A stretch of 64,000 nt of DNA from Pleurostoma richardsiae (taxonomy: Eukaryota; Ascomycota; Sordariomycetes; Calosphaeriales; Pleurostomataceae). Positions 35,910-46,381 of the stretch are shown here, one piece after another. A model generated the notes under the pieces. It saw only the letters and a list, made by a program, of their open reading frames with translations, searched no databases and was not told the origin of the DNA. The first letter of the stretch is position 1. Each line of letters begins with the position of its first letter. Position numbers and translations under genes: made by a program. The DNA is taken from contig JANBVO010000010.1 in assembly GCA_030052745.1 (NCBI GenBank), forward strand, positions 186,001 through 250,000, written 5' to 3'.

Positions 35910-38900
35910 ATGTCGAACGTGAATGAGATCAAGCAGTCGCCGAGCCCACCGGCCGGCGGCGTGGTTGACGAGAAGACGCCCTATCGAGAGACCAGCTACG
36001 AGCCGGATGCCGGGGTCCCGCGCGATCAGACAGTCGAGACGTGAGACCACTGCCTCCCAAACACTTTCACTTAGTGACTCGAGACTGTTATGTTGACCCT
36101 TGCGCTCTCAGTGTACTCAATGTCACCGAGGACGACCTGCACGAGGCCAAGGCACTTGCCGGCCAGATGTCGCTGGAAGAGGTTCGCGCCTTGATGGAAA
36201 ACGTGCTCAAGATGCATCAAAACGACCCCAACTTTCCGCACCTTATCATTGAAAAGATAAAGGACTTTCTTGGTGAGCCAAACCCACATGGGCAAGTCGT
36301 CTTATACGTGCCAGTGGCTGACGGCTCACGCGCGAAGGGAACGACGACATGTTCGACAACCCGATCAAGTACGAGGACATCATATACGAGATGAAGCTCG
36401 AGGCGGCCTTGATCACCAACAATTCGCCTTACTCCGAGGTGCGTGCGGTTGTCACAAACCACGATGACCCTACAATGCCATCGTCGACCATTCGCTCCTG
36501 GGTGATTGGTCTCGGATTCTCGATCCTGCTTGGTTTCATCAACCAGCTCTTCTCAATCCGCCAGCCCGGCATCACTGTGCTCGCCAACGTCGCCCAGCTG
36601 CTGGCTTATCCTATCGGCAAGGCCTGGGAGAAGACGTTGCCCGACTGGGGATTCAGAATGTTCGGCGTCCGCCATAGCCTGAACCCAGGTCCTTTCACCA
36701 AGAAGGAGCACATGCTCATCACAATCATGGCAAATGTCGCTTATAGGACTCCCTACACGGCGAACATCATCTGGACGGTAAGTAAATCGCATGGTTTGAG
36801 GAATTGGCGTCCGAGTTCGTGGTCATTGGGTGTCACGTGATCCCCCTTTTCGAGCGCGCCAGCTAATATCACCACCAGCAAAAACTCCCCCAGTACTTCA
36901 ACCAGAGTTATGCTGGCGATTTCGGCTACCAGATCCTAATCGCCCTTTCTACCAATCTGGTCGGTTATGGTCTGGCTGGGTTGACTCGCCGGTTTTTGGT
37001 GTACCCCTCGTACTGTGTCTGGCCCGCTTCGCTTGTGACAATCGCCCTCAACACCGCCTTCCACAGCGAGGGCAACCCGGCCGTTGAAGGCCCTTTCAAG
37101 AAGATCTGGCGCATGTCCCGTCTCAAATTCTTTACGTTTGCCTTTAGCGCTATGTTCGTGTACTTCTGGTTCCCAAATTACATCTTCCAGGCCCTCAGCG
37201 CTTTCAGCTGGCTGACATGGATCTCACCCAACAACCTCAACCTCACCAACATCACAGGCTTCAATAGCGGTCTGGGAATTAATCCATGGCCAACCTGGGA
37301 TTGGAATGTGCTCCTGTACGACGACGTCGATCCGTTAATGGTTCCTTTCTTCGCTACTTTCAACAAGTTCTTTGGGATGTTCATGTCGGGGTTCGTGGTG
37401 ATAGCATTCTACTACGCCAACGCTTATTACACCGCGTACCTTCCCATTAACTCTAATAGGGTGTACGACAACACGGGAGCTAGGTACAATGTCTCGCTTG
37501 CGATTGACGAGCGCGGAATCTTCGATGCCGCCAAGTACGAAGCATATTCGCCGGCATATCTATCGGCGGGCAACTTGACAGTTTACCTGTTCTTCTTTGC
37601 TATATATCCGGCTGCCCTGGTGTATGTCTGTCTTAACCATTGGTATGAGCTCAGGATGGGCTTCAAAAATCTTGTCAACAGCTTCCGCAAGAACAAGGAC
37701 ACCGAGATCGGCCAGTACCAGGACGTGCACAACCGGCTCATGGCCAAGTACCCGGAAGTCAGTGAGCTCTGGTACATGGCCGTGCTCCTGATAGCAGTCG
37801 CTTTCGGCGTAGCTGGAATCGCGGGCTGGGAAACCTACACCACTCCTGGTGTCGTCTTCTACGGCATCGCCCTATGTCTGATCTTTGTCGTGCCCGTCGG
37901 AATCATCAAGGCCATGACCGGCATTGAGGTCACGCTGAACGTGCTAGCTGAGTTCATTGGCGGCTCGTGGGTGGCGGGTAATGCTCTCGCTATGAACTAC
38001 TTCAAGTCCTTTGGATACGTTACTTGCGCGCATGCGGTCTGGTTTGCCAACGATCTGAAAATCGCACACGTCAGTCTTGTCCCACTTTCCTTTCTTCTGG
38101 TATGCTTGCTGACTGGTACTGCTGCAGTACGTCAAAGTAAGTGGAAAGTTTACCCTTGAGATTGGCCTCGAGGGCAGTCGCGGTGTATCCTAGAGTGCTC
38201 TACAGGTGGACTTTCTCAAAGCCAGCACTTCTCAACACATCTAAATGAGATGGAATGCAGGCTACATTAATAAATGCATCCTGGTATGTTCACATGCTCA
38301 CAAACTCACAGATCGCTCCTCGGCACACTTTCGCGGGCCAATTAATCGCCAGCATCGTCTCGACCTTCATCTGCACTGGCGTGCTTAATTTCCAGATGAA
38401 CCAGGTGCGCGATGTTTGCACCCCTGAGGCGCCTTTCAAGTTCACCTGCCCGGGCATCAACACCTTCTTCACCGCGGCCGTGCTCTGGGGCACCATCGGC
38501 CCCAAGAAGGTCTTCGGTGCTGGCGGCCAATACACGGCTCTGCTGGTCGGCTTCCCCCTCGGCGCTATTTTGCCCGTCATCTTCTGGTGGGCGCAGCGCC
38601 GCTGGCGCCACGTCGGCTGGTTGCGGCAGATCCACCCTGTGGCGATCCTGTACGGTCCGCTGTCCTGGGCGCCATACAACCTCAGCTACGTGATCCCCTC
38701 CGTGCCGCTCGCCTGGCTGTCGTGGATCTACATGAAGAACCGGTTCCTGGGCCTGTGGAGCAAGTACAACTTTGTGCTGTCAGCGTCGTTCAGCTCGGGC
38801 ATCGCCATCGCGGCCATCATCATCTTCTTCTCGCTGCAGTGGACGGAGATCTCCATCGACTGGTGGGGCAACAATGTCGTCTCGCAGGGCTGCGAGGGTG

Positions 38901-38968
38901 GGGCCTGTACGCTGTATACGCTCGCCGACGGGGAGCACTTCGGTCCGGGGCCTGGTGAGTTCCACTGA
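35910..38968 (+). CDS. Oligopeptide transporter, OPT/ISP4 family
   Basis: Proton-coupled importer of small peptides (or glutathione/metal chelates) in the plasma membrane. Six exons, 35910-36040, 36112-36272, 36338-36777, 36879-38069, 38128-38136 and 38312-38968, join in phase to 862 aa, the normal fungal OPT size. The N-terminal about 125 residues are cytosolic and charged (DLHEAKALAGQMSLEEVR); many hydrophobic segments follow. The hallmark LNPGPFTKKEHMLITIMANV lies after the second membrane segment, SWVAGNALAMNYFKSFGY late in the chain, and FGPGPGEFH at the C-terminus. Exon 5 is only nine bases and supplies Tyr-Val-Lys in the conserved DLKIAH-YVK-IAPRHTF stretch. GATA sites upstream suggest nitrogen control. 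Confidence 0.95.
38128..38136 (+). other. Nine-base microexon of the OPT gene
   Basis: TACGTCAAA, flanked by a CTGCAG acceptor and a GTAAGT donor, between introns of 58 and 175 bases. It encodes Tyr-Val-Lys and restores the conserved OPT sequence across the junctions. Both flanking exons are in phase 0. Confidence 0.8.
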
Positions 38969-39718
38969 GGTCGGCTGATGATGACAGAGGAAGAGGTAAG
39001 GGTTGGCAGTTAGTTTGGGTTTGCTCAGGGGAGTGGACGTCGTGTGAAGTAGGGAGGTAGCACATATTGCCAAATATCAATGACACCCCTTAGGTATAAA
39101 TGGTGCCTTGATCTCATTCACGGTCAGGCAAACGCCACGTTTCGTGTGGCTATGCCTCAATGTTCGGTGTCTCCTGAGCGGGACACAGAAGGAAGAGCTT
39201 CCATGGATTCTCATGATTCACAAGTGCAAACCACCGATATGCAGAGGCACTTGCGGCATTTGTTGAGGGAAGGGAACTCATGAAGGGCAGATTCTTATGC
39301 GGTTGTCAAGGAGTGACAGTTTAGAAGTGAAGGAAACCGAACACGGTTAGGGCGGGAGGTACCCTACAGCCAACAGGCTTCCTCCGCCGGCTGAATGATA
39401 CATTTAATCGGGAATGTGAGCTTGTCGGACCGATGTCTCGCGGTTCAAAAGTTGAGTGAAGCTCCAAGGACGCATCCGGGAACCCAAAAGAGCCGAACTT
39501 GGGCCCTTCTCGTTCCATTTCAGTCACTGATGCTGATTGGACAGAGCATCTCAACTTCAGCACGTTGGTGTATATTCAGGAAACTAAACGAGAGACTGCT
39601 CCTATCATCTGAACTTCACACGCGCCCCCTGCGCCTCCTGCGCCTCCTGCGCCGCTAAAAAGATCGGACGGAACTCAAAAACTCCGGTTAAAATGCAAGC
39701 CACGTACAATGCGCAACC
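38969..39718. other. Convergent intergenic region, 0.75 kb
   Basis: Between the ends of the OPT gene (+) and the laccase gene (-). Holds a short imperfect tandem repeat of about three 9-base CTGCGCCTC units near 39629-39655. No gene. Confidence 0.5.
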
Positions 39719-41538
39719 CTACACGCCCGAATCGTCCTGCTCTACGTCCTCTGCAGAGGCGTACGAGCTCCAGGCAGTGCAGGTACTGTTCAGCGAGTCG
39801 TAGTCTATCAGATCTGTGATCTCGTCCTGCCTCACGACAAACTGCAAGGCAAATCCTTCGGACGTGTGCCATCAGATGTGACAGTGACAAAGCCATGCCC
39901 CCGGGTTATCCGTCTCAAAAGATAGGACGAGATATCCCGATGCGGGAAGTAGGGCGGTATCCCGCCGTGGCGGGTTGTCTAGATTCAGCGTGACGCTGGA
40001 GGAGGAATAGGTACCGGTCCCCTGGGCTAGGATATAAAAGTCGAATCCGTGCAGGTGGATGGGATGAGGGACGGCCAGGGTGGTCTGAATAACGAGGTAG
40101 ACCCACTCGTTCGCATCGGACAGCTGGATCACGGCGTTTGATGTCTCGAAGCTGGTGGCGCCGTCGTAGATCTGGAGCAGCGTTGGGTCGGCCCAGTCGA
40201 CGACCATCGTCGTACTGTTGAGGTACCACTTGAACAGGTTGTCGGAGTTGGTGCCTACCGTTGCCGTCTCGAGCTCCGAGAAGGAAGCCGAATCGACGGT
40301 CTTGGAGAGATAAGGGACGAGGTCGCTCACGTCCTCATCATCGCAGCTGTCGGTGTAGTCGTAACCGGTCGTGGTCGGGGTGCCGGCGCTGTCGCCATAA
40401 TAGACAATGCCCTTGATGTTGTCGGTGCTGTCGTTGTCCGAGCAGGCAATCTGGGGGATGGCACGCATCCAGAAGTTCGAGGCTGTGGCGCTTTGATCAG
40501 CGGTCACGATGATATCGTAACGCTGGCCTATTCACTGAGTTAGGATGAGATTTCAAGGGGGTTTAAAGAATTATGTACCCATTCCAATGTTGAGAATCTC
40601 GGTGGTGTAGGGAACGATCGGCACGAGGTCAGTGGCAATGACTGTTAGAGTATGATTGTCAATTGAGAATTTGAAATGAGTGTCGACGGCAGCGTTAACA
40701 AGGCGTATGCGGTAGGAGGTCCCTGAGGTGAATTGAGTCGTGAAGCGAGACCCAGTCTGGGAGCTGTCGTCGTCGTCTCCATAGACATTCGTGCCGTTAA
40801 TGAGGCCATTATCAAGGGTGGGCGGCCCGTTTGTCTCCGCGGAGTAGTACAGCTCATCCACCGTTTGGTGGTCCCAGTCGTTGAGGAAAAGGACGCCCAG
40901 ATCTTCGTCGTAATCAGAAGTCGCAGGCCCGTTGATAATGATGCCACCAAAGACGCCCTCCCACGCCTGGAGAGCAAAATGAGAGTGATACCAGGTCGAG
41001 CCGTACTGAGTAGCCTTCCAGGTGTACGTTGCAGTCTCGCCAACAGCCGTGGGACACTGAGTGATGCTGGCGACACCGTCGTTCTGATTTGTATAGTTTT
41101 GGCGGATGCCATGGAAGTGCAGACTGGTACCGTTGGTGCTTGTTGTGAGGGAGTTTGTAACATGGACGATCACGGTGTCGCCCCAGTCTGCAAAAAGAGT
41201 CGGTCCTTGACTAGGTTAGCAAAGAGAAACCTCTCCAACAGACATGATCATGGCGTACCTGGAATGCTGCCATTGATGGCCATGGCACTTCTTTCAACTC
41301 CATCCGGGGAAACAGTGACGTCTGTCAACTCGAGCCAGTACTCCCGAGTGACACCGGTGTCTGGACAGGTCGTATAGTAGTCGGTTGAGACATCATAATC
41401 ACACCATTCCGTGCGAGTGGTGGCAGTATTTCCTGAACATGTGGCGCGAGAGTGTAGCTGAGGCAGGCCCGGGAAGCCAAATGGGTTTGCCAAGGCCGCT
41501 GGTGCAAGTGAAGCTAGAAGTAGAAGTGAGGGGATCAT
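39719..41538 (-). CDS. Ascomycete laccase-type multicopper oxidase with in-frame TGA in the last copper motif
   Basis: Secreted oxidase coupling one-electron oxidation of phenols to reduction of O2 to water. Exons 41538-41259, 41205-40579 and 40527-39719 join in phase (introns 53 and 51 bases). Signal peptide about 1-18. Copper motifs: HFHG, WYHSHF, HPIHLHG, and WLCHCHI-(TGA)-WHTSEGF. The TGA at 39874-39872 ends the frame after 520 aa, before the last His ligand. Beyond it 50 more codons stay open in the same frame, read like a laccase C-terminus (FALQFVVR) and end in DSGV, the C-terminal plug of ascomycete laccases. If read through, the product is about 571 aa, a normal length, with Phe at the type-1 axial position. 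A TATAAA lies about 120 bases upstream. It could be a young pseudogene, a read-through or edited gene, or a sequencing error. Confidence 0.92.
39872..39874 (-). other. In-frame TGA codon within laccase HCHI-x-WH motif
   Basis: The codon occupies the variable position between HCHI and WH, where laccases usually have a small or aromatic residue. It is followed by TGG CAC. No GT-AG pair could remove it without losing copper ligands. Confidence 0.9.
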
Positions 41539-41655
41539 CCTGTGCTAAATGAACAGATTCTGAAAACGAAAGACGCAATGCGATAGGCAGAATAGAAAGA
41601 CTGGAGTGGATGTCTGTATCCTGCGTCATGGCAACTAGCAGCACGCGATGGAGAG

Positions 41656-41661
41656 TTTATA
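41656..41661 (-). promoter_or_regulatory. TATA box of the laccase gene
   Basis: TATAAA on the minus strand, about 120 bases before the start codon at 41538. The core promoter looks intact. Confidence 0.45.
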
Positions 41662-42978
41662 ACTATTTAGAACGGTGATGGCAGGCAAGGAACAGTCAGT
41701 CCCCCGGCCTTGGACGACGCTTGTTTCCGGAGACATTGAGGCTTCACGGGCCTGACGCGTCAACCAAGCGGTTGAGCCTCGTTCATCGTTCGAGTCTTGC
41801 AAGTTGATGCATCCACCTTCGCATACACTGTGTGCAGTAGGTGGTCCTCCAGCCGAGGTGTTCTTCCCATGGTATTCGGCACTATTCAGGTTAAAGCGGT
41901 AGGGCCACGACAGCAGTTGTGTAATGCGAAGCAGCTGAAAGGATGATCATCCCAGAAAGGATAGGTCCGAGCAAAGGACTTGTCGCTCGTGCGGAGTTGA
42001 TGCCCGTCGTCCCCCCCTTAGATCTTGTCCGCCGAAAGACAATAGCTGTTCGCCTATGCCTCCCCGCTGTACTATTTTTACCGTTCCCGGCCCAAGCTAC
42101 GGAGAGCTCCACGGTAACAAACCATCCACAGTGTGCTAGAAAGACGTTGAGTAGTGTGCGGCTCCAGAAGCCATGCCTTACGCAGATTGGCTGCGCTTGC
42201 GAAGAAGCTTGTTCTGTTTCGCCCGCATACTGACGATAAGCCTCTCTTGGGGGATAGGGCCGCGTGTGTTGCTGGAGACATTTCCTATCTGGGCGAACCC
42301 CTGGTGCTTTTGGCTGACCAGGGTGGCCTGGATTTGCCATAATCGTGGTGGAACTGCGTGGAGTACCTGAAGGGGTTTCGTCAGTCTCGACGTGGCCTTC
42401 TAGATCCACCCTGGTCCCGGTCCGTCATGCGAGATTCTAGCGACCCCTGAGCCTAATCACAAGGGTTGTAAGTGGACTGTCTACCTCCTGATTGATCCTT
42501 TTGACAATGCCGTATTAGCCAAAAGAAATTCAAGGTCTTACCGACGAAATGCGTTCCCGAAAGGCCCCTAACACTAATATTCAACTCCTCGAAGCGCCTA
42601 ACTGCCATGACACTCCACCAGAATAATTGGGTTTGTGGGGGCTCACATCTACGATATCCCTGCCCGTAACTGCCGGCATCCACACGTGCACCCCTGAACG
42701 AATCGTGGCTGCGTCGTGTTGCCATGACGTCCCTCTAAGGGGCCAGCCACGACGTAGTACGTAATACTAGCTATCGCTCCCGTTAAGGTTGCGCCTGGCG
42801 GAGCGCTCAAGCGTGCCTCGAGGTCTTCCCCTTCAGAGATGAAGAATATAACAGGCAGGAGATCAGCGACGTTGGTTCCGTGAGATGGGCGCGCTCCTAC
42901 CTCATTGTCACGTTCGCTCTAGACCTATTTAAGCAACAACTTTCGTTTCAGACGATCTCTCATAGACTCTTCACAGCC
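41662..42978. other. Divergent intergenic region, 1.3 kb
   Basis: Between laccase (-) and a small secreted protein (+). Short frames only. A TATTTAAG word near 42926 may be the TATA element of the rightward gene. Confidence 0.5.
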
Positions 42979-43654
42979 ATGCCTTCTGCATTTTCACTCC
43001 TCTTAACCATCTCTCTTGCCATGACTGCTGCTTCGGCAGCTTCTCTATCACCTCGTGCAACTGGTGATACTTTTGGTCTTTTCGCCTATAGCACAGGAGA
43101 CTCCGGCATTGGCGGCTATCCCGTTGTCTATGTGAATGGTTAGTTGTGGCTTGTGGCCTGTCGGTAATGGCTAAGCCCGTGAGACTGATCAGTTTAAAGG
43201 TTCGGCTTATATCGGGAACCGGGCGGTCCTGCCTACCGATGCTGACACCCTCGTTTTCTGTGAGTACTTATACTAGGTTCATTTGTATCAACGTGTCTGA
43301 CTCGCCGTAGTTGTGGATGACTCCTCGACCTGGGTTGCATATCCCAACACCACGGCCAACGCGACCGCGACATTTACCAACGCTACGTTCTTCGTGCCGG
43401 GTCCTTCGTCAGATTCCAAGCAAGCGGGGTTTCTGACCGATACGAGCAGCAGCACTGATGATATCATTACCTCAGGCTGGAGATTCTACGGCCATGTTGC
43501 GCTCAACGAAGGTTCCGACGGTGCGTGGAGCTCGTTGTTCTACGCATTGGAGACCAGTACGACCGGGTTGTGGTCCCTAAACTGGAACTCCACTGGAGTA
43601 GATGATGCAATCGCGGTCACGATCAAAGATACCATGCCTCCGAACGTGGACTAG
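42979..43654 (+). CDS. Small secreted glycoprotein, unknown function
   Basis: Exons 42979-43138, 43200-43259 and 43311-43654 join in phase to 187 aa (introns 61 and 51 bases). Residues 1 to about 22 are a signal peptide ending near AASAASLSPR; the following Arg could be a Kex2-like processing point. The mature part is rich in Thr, Ser, Asn, Ala and Gly, has no cysteine that I can see, and carries several N-glycosylation sequons (NTT, NAT twice, NST). It has alternating hydrophobic/polar residues typical of beta-sheet, and aromatic-rich stretches such as SGWRFYGHVAL and GLWSLNWNSTG. It sits between laccase and a DUF1996 protein, all secreted. I do not recognise the family; a cell-wall or effector-like role is possible. 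Confidence 0.8.
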
Positions 43655-44624
43655 GCTTCCCTGTCATGAGGAATTCCCCGCAAAGTTACCTAGACCAGCA
43701 TTGGTGAACTGTCGATGATGCTGAAGGGATATGAATTTTGCCCCATGACAGATTGAGGAACTCGCATGTTATGTCAGCACTTATCAGTCATTACCGGCAA
43801 CAAACTCATTCGTTCTGTCTATGCCGATGATCTTAATGGTAGATTGTTTGTGCATAACGTGACTGTGTGGAGGGTAGTCGGGGTGAGTAGGTTATTCCAA
43901 GGAGGTAATTGCCCATGCCAGATATTAGCATCTACCAATTCGCGATTATGCCCATCAAGTTCCAGATCCCGGCAGAACATCCAGCGTTGAAGTACATGGC
44001 TGACACTGACCGTCAGTTCTAGCTTCTTATCACGGCCTTATAAACCTAAGTAGCTTGAAAAAGGTTACAGTCGTGACTTGACGTCTTACCACTTGAACGA
44101 CCAGATGATAAAAGACTGCGCCATCAGTCAAACGCAACAAAATTCACGAAGACCATATTCTTGATCTTCTATTGTTCCTTGGAGATTCACTCTGCTGCTG
44201 TGCTGCCTCCTCGCAAGCTTTCGAGGGAGCCAAATCCCGGGTGATTGTTTGATTTGGTTAGATTGGATCTGCACTGAACACCACCTGTCAAAAGACCGAA
44301 TCCCTCCCGCTACGCCCAATAAGAATAGTCCCGTAACCCTAGAACATAAGCAGCTTTTAACCACCCCTGCCTTAATATGCGGCAGTTACTCTCTGCGGTA
44401 GTTACTCACAGTCTTGAGTGCTAGCATCGGCTTACACGGCAGCCCGTGCCTCGCGCCGTTGATTTTGATAATGCGTTCGATAGTGTCGCCTCTCGTGTGC
44501 CAGTGTGGGAGTCTATAAGGAGGAGGCACCTTACCTGTCCTTCTCTCTGTGCCGCCTTGGCCTACCGTGCAGCATCTCGTCTTCCCTCAAACTCAAGCTT
44601 CCAGTTCGGAGACTAACGCTTACA
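43655..44624. other. Intergenic, 1.0 kb
   Basis: Downstream of the small secreted protein gene and upstream of the DUF1996 gene. A TATAAG word at 44514-44519, about 110 bases before the DUF1996 start, is a likely core promoter. Otherwise no content recognised. Confidence 0.5.
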
Positions 44625-45973
44625 ATGCGATCGACTATTTCCGTCCTCGTCGCGGCGATCTTCGCCGGCGAAGCATCGGCACAGTTCGCCCAGGCGGCCA
44701 TGATGCGCTTTTCCTGCTCCCAGCTCGTCATCGAGCGCCTCGATCCTCTGGTGCAGCCCGGCGTCCAAGCGTCCACCCACATGCACCAAATCGTGGGCGG
44801 TAACTCCTTCAACGCTAGCATGGCGCCTATCGACTATGACCCATCGAAGGAGTCGACCTGCACGAGCTGCACGTACAGCGAGGACTTCTCCAATTACTGG
44901 ACGGCAAACCTGTGGTTCAAGGCCAGGAACGGCACGTACAAGCGCGTGCCGCAGATGGTCAACCTCGGTCTGCAGGGCAACGGGGGCATCACGGTATACT
45001 ACATACCGCCGTACGATGGGCATAGTACCGTAACAGCGTTCAAACCTGTTAGTCCTCGCGTTGTCCTCTCTTGTCGTGAACCCCTCATAAGTGATGCCTT
45101 TCCGATAGGGCTTCCGCATGCTGGTTGGCGATGCAATGCTGCGGTCATCCAAGGGCCAGCAGAGACAGCTCTGCCATCGTTGCTTCAGTAACCTCCAGCA
45201 GAATCCCTTTGGTGGTGCTCCCTGCACAGGAGACGACACTGCTGCCTTGCCCAACAAGCCATGCGATGGAGGCATTCGCACGACCATCACCTTCCCGACG
45301 TAAGCTGCACATCGTTCAAAGCCCTTGAGCTCAGTAAAATACTGATTGTAACAGGTGTTGGGACGGGAAGAACCTTGATAGCCCCGACCATAAGTCGCAC
45401 ATGGCGTACCCCAGCAGCGGATCCTTCGAGTCAACAGGCCCCTGCCCGTCCACACATCCTGTCAAAGTGCCGCAGGTTATGTACGAGGTTATGTGGAACA
45501 CAATCCCGGTAGGGTTAAACCCTTCATTTAAACCTTAATTTCTCAAGTGAAGAGAAGATTAACATTTTGAGTCAGTTCAACGACAAGAAAGATTGGCCTG
45601 CGGATGGGAGCCAACCATTTTTGTACAGCATGAACGATACGTATGCAGAAGATTCCTCCCACTCTTCAGGTGACTGGTACTGACGATCCGTGTAACAAGC
45701 ACCGGATACGGCCAGCATGGAGACTATGTCTTTGGATGGAAAGGGGATGCCCTCCAAAAAGCCATGGACGCCCGATGCTCTGGGAACGCCTGCAGCACGC
45801 TCCAGGTGCAGAGCGCTGACAAGGCTGTGGCTTGCACCAAGAGGCAAACGGTGTTAGAAGCCACCGAGGGCTGTGAGTTGTGCTTCCGTTTATGATCTTG
45901 AAGCATTCTGACCTTGCCTACTTTAGGGCTTTCTGCCATTCCTGGTGTCGGGGACAACATGTCAGGAATGTAA
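44625..45973 (+). CDS. Secreted DUF1996-domain protein
   Basis: Six exons, 44625-45047, 45109-45299, 45355-45508, 45576-45640, 45700-45872 and 45927-45973, join in phase to 350 aa, the usual size. Signal peptide about 1-19 (MRSTISVLVAAIFAGEASA). Family signatures in order: MMRFSCSQLVIERLDPLVQPG, HMHQIVGG, CTSCTYSEDFSNYWTANLWF, YYIPPYDG, GFRMLVGD, CWDGKNLDSPDHKSHMAYP, GPCPSTHPVKVPQ, and GYGQHGDYVFGWKGDALQ. Conserved Cys, His and Asp residues suggest an extracellular enzyme or carbohydrate-active role, but the family's biochemistry is not settled as far as I know. Exon 3 uses a GTAGGG donor, the weakest junction. The gene ends about 200 bases before a long GT repeat. Confidence 0.92.
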
Positions 45974-46160
45974 AACCGTATATGGAAGGCAGGACATTAT
46001 GAGATGGATGTTACATGACAAAATCGGCTCGGTTCTATGTCTAATCTAGTTGATCAACCGGCTGGCTTTACAAGCCTCTATCGACTCCTATACGGTATTG
46101 TACTGACAAGTGCTTTGGATTTCCCTATCAGCGAGTGTGGGTTTGAACAAGTGATTTCAT

Positions 46161-46171
46161 GTTTGTTTGTT

Positions 46172-46226
<55 letters not shown>

Positions 46227-46227
46227 T
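46161..46227 (+). repeat. GTTT then GT microsatellite
   Basis: About four GTTT units are followed by about 20 uninterrupted GT units with a short imperfect tail. It lies in the convergent spacer between the DUF1996 gene and the zinc-finger gene. Length is likely polymorphic. Confidence 0.95.
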
Positions 46228-46381
46228 ACGTCGAGTAATTAAGTGCTGTGCTTTGTTTAGACACAAGACCATGAGACTACAAGACCCCATACAGCTTCAC
46301 ATACATTTGAGGAACGGATCCAACTTAAGTTTATATACAGTGCACACTTTATGACCTAATTTAACTAGAGATCTGCTGTTA

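Noticed and set aside
39840-39900. Intron removing the laccase TGA
   Set aside because: No GT-AG pair around the codon can excise it without deleting the conserved HCH or WH copper-site residues.
44613-45455. 280-codon minus-strand frame
   Set aside because: Antisense to the DUF1996 exons and runs straight through its introns; no recognisable content.
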